From the NCBI GenBank assembly GCA_011390535.1, contig JAABSF010000062.1, positions 1 to 9,986 on the forward strand: DNA of 9,986 bases, in the 5' to 3' direction. Of this stretch, positions 1-6,616 are shown one piece after another. Both the position numbers and the translations under genes were made by a program. Position 1 is the first letter of the stretch, and every line of letters starts with the position of its first letter. The DNA is from Deltaproteobacteria bacterium (GTDB lineage Bacteria > Myxococcota_A > Polyangia > HGW-17 > SLPX01). A model generated the notes under the pieces. That model was not told the DNA's origin. It saw nothing but the letters and a program-made list of their open reading frames with translations, and ran no database searches.

Positions 1-2
1 GA

Positions 3-1079
3 AACCCGATCCCCCCGGCGACGGGTTTCTTCGGTTGGAATTTCAAGGAAAACAACAATCTTCCTCAAACAACGGATGCCAGCGATTACCATGGAACCGC
101 GGTCGCAGGGTTGGTTGCAGGGGGCGTCAACAACGATCTGGCGGGGTTGGGAGTGGCGCCGAATGTAAGTATTATGCTGCTTCGCGCTGAAGTTTATCTA
201 CCCGGCACCAGAGACCCTCAGAAGATCAAGCGTGAGTCCATGGTGAGGGCTGTGCACTATGCTCTTTCCACCCGTGACATGGACAAAGGTGAGCCGGGGG
301 CAAGCGTGATACAGATGAGCATCGGCACCATGCTCAGTCATGAAAAGTTCGATCCGCTGGATCCTACGATGCCTTTTTATAATTGTGTGCAGGAAGAAAG
401 AGCCGGTGTGGTCAACATACCTGATGACAAGTGGGAACAAGGGCTTCAAATACTGGCGTAAGAATGGACCGAAAGAATGGAGGGCCTGCAGGATAACGCC
501 CTCATCGTGATCGCGGGAAAAAACTGTTTCGTTGACGTGGATCTTGAAGGGCGATTGCTTTATCCGGGAGGATTTGCGGTGAGCCGGTCCGGAATAGGCC
601 TGGTGCATCCACAGATGATCAATGTTGCCAACGCAACCACGTGAACACTCTCTCTGAATGATGTTGAAGAAGGAAAAAGGAAAATACTCCCGGCTCTTCA
701 CGGCATGACCAATTGGGGTGAGCAGACCATTCAAATCGCCGCGGCCGGCTCATATTGGGAGGTTCTTGCACCACATCCCGATAACAACCCGGAAAACAAC
801 CTTGTCACCACAACCATCACCGATTGCCATCCAGAACATTTCAGATGTTCCGGAACATCTTTTGCGGCGCCCCTGGTTTCGGGAGCTGCAGCATTGTTGA
901 TGAGCCTGGCGCCGGAATACTATTATATGCAGCCCATGGCACTCAAGGATCGCATTTTGAGAAACGCCTGCGAAATGCCCGGCGAAGGATTCGTGGAGGA
1001 GTCCCGGTTTCTGAATGTACTCAACATATTGGAAGATAACCGTATATGCCCCTCTCCTCTCATACCGGCGGCGCCGTGA
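3..1079 (+). pseudogene. Subtilisin-family (S8) serine protease, 5'-truncated by the window, two in-frame stops
   Basis: A single reading frame from position 3 to the TGA at 1077-1079 carries successive subtilase signatures: GWNF followed by a catalytic-His block HGTAVAG (about 93-113), an IVIAGKN stretch where the oxyanion-hole Asn region belongs (about 507-527), and the catalytic-Ser block SGTSFAAPLVSGAA (about 849-890). The catalytic Asp motif should lie just upstream of the window. The frame is broken by TAA at 459-461 and TGA at 642-644, yet homology resumes in the same frame after each stop, with no frameshift. Subtilases are usually secreted endopeptidases. With two stops between His and Ser, no intact enzyme can be made without readthrough, so I call it a pseudogene. 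A recent decay event, sequencing error or suppression would look the same. The part after the second stop could at most give a 124-codon fragment from ATG 705. Confidence 0.85.
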
Positions 1080-1102
1080 GTGATGTGGCGGTTTCGACTG
1101 TA

Positions 1103-1108
1103 TATAAT
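1103..1108 (+). promoter_or_regulatory. Candidate -10 element for the small exported-protein gene
   Basis: A perfect TATAAT lies in an AT-rich patch within the 62-base gap after the protease remnant. Transcription starting about 7 bases downstream would give a short leader of roughly 27 bases before the ATG at 1142. No good -35 hexamer stands 16-18 bases upstream, so the assignment is weak. Confidence 0.3.
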
Positions 1109-1141
1109 AAGGGAAAACCTTTTGAAACCCGGGAGGCGGCA

Positions 1142-1714
1142 ATGTGTAAAAAAAAACATAAACCAAGATTGGGACATTTTATAATATTTGTTCTTTTTAT
1201 TGGGCTGACGATACCGGGTCGGCTTGGTTGCATGGAAGAAGATTCGGGTTCTCCGCTTTCTCAGCCGGATATTCACCTTCCTGTCTGTGATGAGGAATGG
1301 ACATCCACTGTGAGTTGCAGACCATTCAACGCTGGTGGAGGCGGAGCTGCCAACTATTGGCGTCCTTCCAGATTGTTTCATGCCGATTCGATTGACGCTC
1401 CTGCTGAAATAAAAAAAAACAAACCTTTTCTGGTTGTGCTTCCCCAACATGAGACAGGTAATTGTGGAAGCGCAGTTCAATGCACTGTATGGTTGGACTC
1501 TTCATCCAGAACCGTGTTTTTGCATCCTGTGATATTTTGGGGCTACTCTCCATGCCCTGGAATTGGCATGCTGTCGGGGAAAAGGGCGTACTGCGTTGTG
1601 GAAGGCTTGCGTTTTCCCGGAGATTGGGAAATCAGATACACGCCGGAAGACGAAAAAGCGGTAGAGGGTTGGGGAGAATTGCCGAGAGCCACCATAACGG
1701 TTTTGGAGAATTAG
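1142..1714 (+). CDS. Small cysteine-rich, probably exported protein of unknown function
   Basis: This 190-residue protein matches no family I recognise. The start is ATG 1142, because GGGAGG sits about 6 bases upstream; the same frame also opens at an ATG at 1046, but that start would overlap the protease remnant and has no ribosome site. The N-terminus has a basic stretch (residues 3-9) and a hydrophobic core (about 13-24), which fits a signal peptide or signal anchor. The first Cys after it, C30, is preceded by RLG, a poor lipobox, so a lipoprotein is possible but not supported. Six further Cys (49, 59, 108, 114, 138, 151) could form up to three disulfides. Residues 85-190 look beta-rich, with a KKNKPFLVVL strand-like segment and a final PGDWEIRY...ATITVLEN part, reminiscent of an Ig-like sandwich. 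It follows the protease remnant in the same direction, so it may once have been its partner, but that is inference. Confidence 0.7.
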   Translation: MCKKKHKPRLGHFIIFVLFIGLTIPGRLGCMEEDSGSPLSQPDIHLPVCDEEWTSTVSCRPFNAGGGGAANYWRPSRLFHADSIDAPAEIKKNKPFLVVLPQHETGNCGSAVQCTVWLDSSSRTVFLHPVIFWGYSPCPGIGMLSGKRAYCVVEGLRFPGDWEIRYTPEDEKAVEGWGELPRATITVLEN

Positions 1715-1770
1715 AATGATTTCATCCTTCTTGTGTCCAGGGGGCCCGGGCGGTAGTATGCACGAGCACG

Positions 1771-1839
1771 CAATGCAAAAGAGCGGAACTTAAAAACTTA
1801 CTTTTCGGGCGCTCGCATTGAGAGTCGTCGTGTTTTTTT
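1771..1839 (+). terminator. Possible imperfect rho-independent terminator
   Basis: CAATGC (1771-1776) and GAGCG (1781-1785) can pair with CGCTC-GCATTG (1810-1820), giving an 11-bp stem with a 4-base AAAA bulge and a 24-base loop. A run of seven T follows at 1833-1839, about 12 bases past the stem. The long loop and the displaced T run make this a weak candidate. It lies between the small exported-protein gene and the ATPase gene, where a terminator would be expected. Confidence 0.25.
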
Positions 1840-1874
1840 GATGGAAGTGCGTAATAGATAGTTCGGAGAACGAA

Positions 1875-3425
1875 ATGAAAAAATTTTTTAATATCGCCGG
1901 GCCGTGTTTACCGGAAGAGCATTATATGATTCCCCCTGATCGCAGGTTGGGACAGATACGGGAGCTTATTGACAAGAAGGCTTATTTTATCATCCATGCT
2001 CCACGCCAAACCGGAAAGACAACTCTGATCCGATCTCTTTCACGAAAGCTGACTGCTGAGGGAAAGTATGCTGCGGTCACCGTGTCTCTTGAGAGCTTCA
2101 CCCGCCCGAGCGTGAAAGAAATGATCCCGCAGATACTGAAAAGGATGGAGGAAGATTCAAAAATACAGCTTCCGGAAAATTGCCTGCCTCCATCCCGGGA
2201 TGACTTTGCAGCAGATCCAGACATAGCTTTGCGTTCTTTTCTGTCTACCTGGGCGGCCGGTATGGATCGTCCCCTCGTCCTTCTCCTCGACGAGGCGGAC
2301 GCCCTTCCGGGCGAGGTGCTCATCTCGGTTCTTCGACAGCTCAGAGATGGATACACCTCCCGGCCGGCGCCCTTTCCCCAAAGTCTCTGCCTGGTGGGTA
2401 TGAGAGACGTGCGTGACTATCGGATCAAGGTGAGAGAAGACTCCAACAGCCTGGGCACCTCAAGTCCGTTCAACATCAAGGACGAATCCCTCACCCTGCG
2501 ATGTTTCACGGCTGAAGAAGTGTCGGAGCTGCTCGAGCAACACACCGAAGAAACCGGCCAGGTTTTCGAAAAAGACGCGCAAGCCGAAATATTCCATCTC
2601 ACTCAGGGACAACCCTGGCTGGTAAACGCTTTGGCAAACCAGCTCACTACTCACTACGCTGCTCTGGTGAAGGACAGAACACAGCCGGTAACGCGTGATC
2701 ATGTACTCCAGGCAAAAGAAATTCTTATCGAGCGGCGTGACACGCACCTGGACAGTTTGGTCGACAAGCTGCGAGACAAGAGGGTAAAATCGGTCATCGA
2801 ACCCATACTCATCGGAGAAACGGCCGGGGGTGAAGTGTACGACGATGCGTTTTCTTACACCCTTGACCTGGGCCTCGTGGCGGTGCGGGATGGAAAGCGG
2901 CAAATTGCAAACCCAATCTATGCCGAGATCATCCCTCGGGTTTTGACCTACATGTTACAGACTTCCATTGACGAAGAGCCCGCGTGGTATGTCGCGGAAG
3001 ACGGAACCCTGGACATGGTAAAGCTGATCGAGGCGTTCATTCAATTTTGGCGGCGCCACGGGGAAGTTTTGCTGAAGGGAATGAAGTTCCAGGAGGCCGC
3101 ACCGCACCTGGTTTTCATGGCGTTTTTGCAACGGATAGTAAACGCCGGCGGGGTGATAGAGCGGGAATTTGCGCTGGGAACGATGCGAGCGGACCTGTTC
3201 TTGAAGTACGGCGGTCGGGAGGATGTAATCGAAATCAAGCTGCAACGCACATCATACACCTTGCCCGACGGGCTCAAGCAGGTTTCAAAATACGCAAAAA
3301 AGCTGGGCCGTGACACCGGCTACCTTTTGATCTTCTACACCGGATCGAAGCTGGAATGGGAAAAACGTGGTGAAGTCGAGGAAATTGAACATGATGGCGT
3401 GAAAGTGATTGTGCTTCGTGTGTAG
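1875..3425 (+). CDS. P-loop ATPase with C-terminal PD-(D/E)XK nuclease-like domain
   Basis: This 516-residue protein starts at ATG 1875 with GGAG six bases upstream. The N-terminus FFNIAGPCLPEEHYMIPPDRR is typical of a widespread group of AAA-like ATP-binding proteins. Walker A is HAPRQTGKTTL (K48, T49; the usual first Gly is Ala), and Walker B is LVLLLDEAD (D139, E140). A sensor-like strand follows (CLVGMRD, about 172-178), then a helical region (about 210-360) resembling the lid and winged-helix part of such ATPases. The last ~90 residues hold the PD-(D/E)XK pattern: R438-A-D440, then E453-I-K455 after a hairpin, then a Q469-containing helix. Proteins of this architecture are usually annotated only as ATP-binding proteins. 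Roles in defence or mobile elements are often suggested, but none is shown here. It stands alone, with no partner gene and with tandem repeats downstream. The fold calls are good; the function is unknown. Confidence 0.85.
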   Translation: MKKFFNIAGPCLPEEHYMIPPDRRLGQIRELIDKKAYFIIHAPRQTGKTTLIRSLSRKLTAEGKYAAVTVSLESFTRPSVKEMIPQILKRMEEDSKIQLPENCLPPSRDDFAADPDIALRSFLSTWAAGMDRPLVLLLDEADALPGEVLISVLRQLRDGYTSRPAPFPQSLCLVGMRDVRDYRIKVREDSNSLGTSSPFNIKDESLTLRCFTAEEVSELLEQHTEETGQVFEKDAQAEIFHLTQGQPWLVNALANQLTTHYAALVKDRTQPVTRDHVLQAKEILIERRDTHLDSLVDKLRDKRVKSVIEPILIGETAGGEVYDDAFSYTLDLGLVAVRDGKRQIANPIYAEIIPRVLTYMLQTSIDEEPAWYVAEDGTLDMVKLIEAFIQFWRRHGEVLLKGMKFQEAAPHLVFMAFLQRIVNAGGVIEREFALGTMRADLFLKYGGREDVIEIKLQRTSYTLPDGLKQVSKYAKKLGRDTGYLLIFYTGSKLEWEKRGEVEEIEHDGVKVIVLRV

Positions 3426-3737
3426 AATCCGATTCGAGAAGTCGCAGCAAGGATCGAAATGGACCCCAGGGTCGAAAGAACTCCCTGGTCGAAGAAAAGC
3501 TTAATCGCTAACACTTGTCACCATTCGCCCCGAAGAAAAGCTTAATCGCTAACACTTGTCACCATTCGCCCCGAAGAAAAGCTTAATCGCTAACACTTGA
3601 CACCATTCGCCCCACTTGACACCATTCGCCCCGCTAGCCTGGACCTGTCCACTTTAATCATTTAGTATACAGAGATCATGATGACAAAAGAAACGTCGTC
3701 TAAATAAAAGTCGTCAAAAGGAACGTCGTCAATTGGA
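3426..3737. other. Gene-free stretch dominated by tandem repeats
   Basis: These 312 bases hold no credible gene. They contain a weak dyad CCAGGG/CCCTGG (3466-3471 and 3483-3488, 11-base loop, no T run), then the 41-bp repeat array (3491-3632), a unique spacer (3633-3679), and the first four copies of a 15-bp repeat that continues into the hydantoinase gene. TTGACA occurs at 3597-3602 and 3616-3621 within the repeats, but no -10-like sequence stands 16-18 bases downstream. Confidence 0.7.
3491..3632. repeat. 41-bp direct tandem repeat, three copies plus a 19-bp partial copy
   Basis: Three contiguous 41-base units run 3491-3531, 3532-3572 and 3573-3613. Each begins GAAGAAAAGCTTAATCGC and ends CACCATTCGCCCC. 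The first two are identical; the third differs by one base (CACTTGTCAC becomes CACTTGACAC). A 19-base copy of the 3' end of the unit, carrying the third unit's variant base, follows directly at 3614-3632. There are no spacers, so this is not CRISPR. The near identity implies recent duplication by slippage or unequal exchange. The TGTCAC/TGACAC part recalls the short terminal repeats of some insertion sequences, but no transposase is present. Confidence 0.95.
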
Positions 3738-3769
3738 ATGATGACAAAAGGAACGATGTCAAAAAAAAC
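3680..3769. repeat. 15-bp degenerate tandem repeat, six copies, spanning the hydantoinase start
   Basis: Six contiguous 15-base units begin at 3680, 3695, 3710, 3725, 3740 and 3755. The consensus is close to GTCGTCAAAAGGAAC, with GATGAC or GATGTC replacing GTCGTC in copies 1, 5 and 6. Because 15 is a multiple of three, the units stay in the hydantoinase frame and would encode a pentapeptide like MTKGT/SSKGT. Copy 2 holds an in-frame TAA at 3705-3707. Copies 5 and 6 form the gene's first codons. Each AAAAGGAAC also supplies a Shine-Dalgarno-like AGGA. Confidence 0.9.
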
Positions 3770-5204
3770 ACTTAAAACACTAATAGAAAAAGGTTCCATA
3801 GTGACCCCGGGCGGGGTCATTGAACAGGGAGATGTGCTCATTGAAGGCGAGCGGATCGTCGCAGTGGGCACCGACCTGCGAAAGACCATTGAAAAACATG
3901 ACGAAGTGACATTCATCTCAGCCGAAGATAAAATTGTCTTGCCGGGCGGCGTGGATGCTCACACTCACCTGGATATGCCCCTGGAGGATTTTTCCTCGGC
4001 AGATGATTTCAAAACAGGGACAATAGCCGCAGCGCTTGGAGGCACCACCTCTATTGTAGATTACGCTGAGATCGGGCCCAGTAGCATGCAAGAGGGGTTC
4101 TCCACCTGGATGGAGAAAGCTCATGGCCGGGCTGTAATCGACTACGGCTTCCACATGACCGTCAAACGGTGCGATCCGCAAATCCTTCGAGAAATGAGCC
4201 AAATGGTGAATCAAGGGGTAACGAGCTTTAAAGTATTCACCGCTTATCCGGGAAGAATGATGCTCTCAGATGAGAATATCTTGAGAGTAATGAAGAGGGC
4301 CGCAGAGTTAAATGCTTTGGTGGTGGTTCATGCTGAAGACGGTGAGCTCATAGAAGAGCTCATCAACCGAAAAAAAAGAGCAAAATCCCTGGATCCCATT
4401 GATCATGCCCTTACCCGGCCCTCGGCGGGAGAATGCCGAGCGGTGAGGCGCATTGTCGAGATGGCCGAGATAGCCGGTGCGAGGGTGGTCATCGCGCACA
4501 TAAGCGCTCTCCAAGCCGCTGATGTCGTCCGTGAAGCGAAGAAAAAGGGAGTAAAGGTTTACGGTGAGACCTGCCCGCAATATCTCTGGCTGGAGCAAAA
4601 TAGGCTCAAGGCTCCGGGAATTCAAGGGGCTGCTTTTATTTGTTCTCCTCCTTTGAGAGATATCACCCATTTAAATGCGCTCTGGGAGGGGCTGGCGAAC
4701 GGATGGATAGACATTCTGTCCACGGATCACTGCCCTTTTAATATTAAAGGACAGAAAGATCTCGGTGTCCTGAGTAACGGTGGATTCGATTTTACAAAAG
4801 TACCCGGGGGCCTGCCGGGAGTGCAAACCCGATTTCTCCTCGCGTACGCGGGGGGTGTGCTTGCGGAACGTTTCGACCTGGTGCGCCTGGCTGAAATCAC
4901 CGCTACCATACCAGCAAAGGTGTTCGGGTTGGCTCCACGTAAAGGTGCCCTTACACCCGGAGCAGACGCTGACATTATTATATTGAACCCCGGGGAGACC
5001 ACTTCATTTGACGCGGTCGATCTCTCTTCCAATCTCGATTACAGCCCTTATGAGGGAATGAGGATGGAAGGGTTGGTGGAAACCGTCTTCAGCCGAGGTG
5101 AGTGTATAGTCTCGGACGCGCGTTTTATCGGCGAAGCCGGCCGTGGAAAGTTTATTCCCCGTCACATAGATAAAGGGGCTGAAGATAACCGAGTCAACAA
5201 CTAG
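3738..5204 (+). CDS. hydA: Hydantoinase/dihydropyrimidinase (cyclic amidohydrolase)
   Basis: The enzyme family opens cyclic diamides such as hydantoins and dihydropyrimidines, using a two-metal centre in a TIM barrel in the cytoplasm. All metal ligands are visible: H75 and H77 (DAHTHLD), the lysine that becomes carboxylated K165 (TSFKVFTAY), H198 (VVHAEDG), H254 (IAHISA) and D330 (STDHCPF). Their spacing matches characterised D-hydantoinases closely. Length (488 residues from 3738) is usual for the family, and the C-terminal NLDYSPYEGM..GRGKFIPR block is also typical. The start is uncertain: ATG occurs at 3738, 3741 and 3756, all within the 15-bp repeat and none with an ideally spaced ribosome site. 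The ssnA gene follows 89 bases later in the same direction. E. coli HyuA, a relative, is also encoded near ssnA, so a purine- or hydantoin-type substrate is plausible. The exact substrate cannot be read from sequence. Confidence 0.93.
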   Translation: MMTKGTMSKKTLKTLIEKGSIVTPGGVIEQGDVLIEGERIVAVGTDLRKTIEKHDEVTFISAEDKIVLPGGVDAHTHLDMPLEDFSSADDFKTGTIAAALGGTTSIVDYAEIGPSSMQEGFSTWMEKAHGRAVIDYGFHMTVKRCDPQILREMSQMVNQGVTSFKVFTAYPGRMMLSDENILRVMKRAAELNALVVVHAEDGELIEELINRKKRAKSLDPIDHALTRPSAGECRAVRRIVEMAEIAGARVVIAHISALQAADVVREAKKKGVKVYGETCPQYLWLEQNRLKAPGIQGAAFICSPPLRDITHLNALWEGLANGWIDILSTDHCPFNIKGQKDLGVLSNGGFDFTKVPGGLPGVQTRFLLAYAGGVLAERFDLVRLAEITATIPAKVFGLAPRKGALTPGADADIIILNPGETTSFDAVDLSSNLDYSPYEGMRMEGLVETVFSRGECIVSDARFIGEAGRGKFIPRHIDKGAEDNRVNN

Positions 5205-5217
5205 GGATCAAACACAC

Positions 5218-5283
5218 TTATAGCAAACTTATAACAAGCTTAGAGCAAACCTAGAGCAAGCTTAGAGCAAGCTTATAAAGAGA
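5218..5283. repeat. 11-bp tandem repeat, five copies plus a decayed sixth, upstream of ssnA
   Basis: Five contiguous 11-base units begin at 5218, 5229, 5240, 5251 and 5262, with consensus TTAGAGCAAGC. Units 1 and 2 have TTATA at the left end, and the partial sixth unit is TTATAAAGAGA. Junctions between units create AAGCTT at 5236, 5258 and 5269. The array fills most of the 89-base gap between the hydantoinase stop and the ssnA start, and it ends next to the ssnA ribosome site. The period is near one DNA helical turn. Confidence 0.9.
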
Positions 5284-5293
5284 GAGGGTCTTC

Positions 5294-6616
5294 ATGACTT
5301 ATTGTTTTACTGATTGTTTCTGTGTTTCATTAGCTCCACTCACCGTCACAAAAGGTTCCATCCGGGTGGAAAACGGCCTCATTTCGGAGATCGGGGCCGA
5401 CGTAACGCCGGCAGCCGATGATGAAGTCATATCTCTTGAGGGTGGTGTCGTCATGACAGGTCTCGTAGTTGGGCATCATCATCTTTATTCGGCCCTGGCC
5501 AGGGGAATGCCCGCCCCTCCGAGGGCGCCGAAAAACTTCACCGAGATCCTTGAAAAGATCTGGTGGGTGCTTGATCGTTGCCTGGACAAAAAAAGTGTAG
5601 AGTTATCCGCGCTAGTCGGGCTACTGAGTGCTGTCCGGTGCGGCGCCACCACGGTAGTGGACCATCACGCGTCACCTTCCTGCACAACCGGCAGCCTGGA
5701 TATCATGGGCGATGCTTTCAGAAAAATCGGCGTAAGAGGAGTCCTGTGCTATGAAACGTCTGACCGTGCGGGACGTGAAGAAGCTGAGAGGGGGATCGCT
5801 GAAAACAAGCGCTTCGCTGAAGCAAACCAAAACTCGAAACTGTTACGAGGGACAGTAGGAGCCCACGCATCTTTTACATTGAGCGATGCATCCCTTAAAG
5901 AAATCTCCGAAGTCTGCTCCCGACTCGACGTAGGGATCCACATTCATCTCTTAGAGGGCTCGGCAGATAGAGAGATCTCCATCAACGAATACGGTGCCGA
6001 TCCGATAAAGAGGCTTATGGACTTCGGCCTCTTGAATGAAAAATCACTTCTGGTACACGGCGTACATATGACGCCTGAGGAAATTGACATGGTGTCAAAA
6101 TCCGGAGCTACCTTGATCCACAACGGACGATCCAACATGAACAACCGGGTAGGAAGATCTCCCCTTGGTTTGTTGGAAAAAGCCGGTGTAAGAATAGCCC
6201 TCGGAACCGACGGTATCGACGGCGATATATTAACCGAAGCCCGCTGTGCTTTTTTCCGTGGAAGTGAAGAACCCTCCCCTCCCTCTTTCGGACTGTCACT
6301 GGATATGTTGGCACAAAGCCAGGCCATCGTCGCCCGGAGCTTCAACCAACCCATAGGGAAGATGGAGGTAGGGGCACCCGCAGATTTCACCATACTGGAT
6401 TATGACCCCCAAACACCAATGCATGAAAACAACTTGGCCGGACACCTCATTTTCGGAGGGTTGGGACCTGAACATGTAAGATCAGTAATGGTAAACGGAG
6501 ATTTCATCCTGCGCGACAGAAAATTTGTACATATAGATACACAAACAGTTTATAAACAATCCCGCTCAGCCGCAAAACGGCTCTGGGCTGATATTGAAAA
6601 AACCTGGAACAATTAG
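5294..6616 (+). CDS. ssnA: SsnA-type aminohydrolase
   Basis: This 440-residue member of the metal-dependent ATZ/TRZ-like amidohydrolases is closest to SsnA. Shared SsnA features include the IWWVLDRCLD segment (89-98), VVDHHASPS (121-129), SNMNNRVG (280-287), and the C-terminal NLAGHLIFGG..SVMVNG block. Likely metal and catalytic residues are H61/H63 (GHHHLYSALARG), H218 and E221 (IHIHLLEG), H255 (LVHGVH) and D306 (LGTDG). The start is ATG 5294, with GAGG six bases upstream. In E. coli, ssnA lies in the selenium-linked cluster with hyuA and the xanthine dehydrogenase-like xdhD. Homologous clusters have been tied to anaerobic urate and purine breakdown, where SsnA is proposed to hydrolyse a ring or amidine bond. 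Here it follows a hydantoinase gene and reads into the CysK-CysS fusion, which overlaps or nearly abuts its stop. Family assignment is firm; the substrate is inferred. Confidence 0.92.
   Translation: MTYCFTDCFCVSLAPLTVTKGSIRVENGLISEIGADVTPAADDEVISLEGGVVMTGLVVGHHHLYSALARGMPAPPRAPKNFTEILEKIWWVLDRCLDKKSVELSALVGLLSAVRCGATTVVDHHASPSCTTGSLDIMGDAFRKIGVRGVLCYETSDRAGREEAERGIAENKRFAEANQNSKLLRGTVGAHASFTLSDASLKEISEVCSRLDVGIHIHLLEGSADREISINEYGADPIKRLMDFGLLNEKSLLVHGVHMTPEEIDMVSKSGATLIHNGRSNMNNRVGRSPLGLLEKAGVRIALGTDGIDGDILTEARCAFFRGSEEPSPPSFGLSLDMLAQSQAIVARSFNQPIGKMEVGAPADFTILDYDPQTPMHENNLAGHLIFGGLGPEHVRSVMVNGDFILRDRKFVHIDTQTVYKQSRSAAKRLWADIEKTWNN

Noticed and set aside
459..644. Selenocysteine or general stop recoding in the protease
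   Set aside because: One stop is TAA and the other TGA, no Cys-like catalytic position falls at the TGA, and the other genes in the window use no in-frame stops.
198..734. Minus-strand 178-codon open frame
   Set aside because: It is antisense to the protease remnant, which has clear family motifs; the minus translation resembles nothing known.
1046..1141. Upstream start (ATG 1046) for the small exported protein
   Set aside because: It would overlap the protease remnant, lacks a ribosome site, and would put 32 polar residues before the signal-like segment. ATG 1142 has a good site.
923..1480. Minus-strand 185-codon open frame
   Set aside because: It is antisense to the protease end and the small exported-protein gene and lacks a ribosome site or family signature.
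3464..3490. Terminator after the ATPase gene
   Set aside because: The CCAGGG/CCCTGG stem is only 6 bp with an 11-base loop, and no T run follows.
3597..3621. Promoters from the TTGACA hexamers in the 41-bp repeat
   Set aside because: Both -35 matches are perfect, but nothing resembling a -10 element stands 16-18 bases downstream.
3491..3632. CRISPR array
   Set aside because: The 41-bp units are directly contiguous with no spacers, and no cas gene is present.
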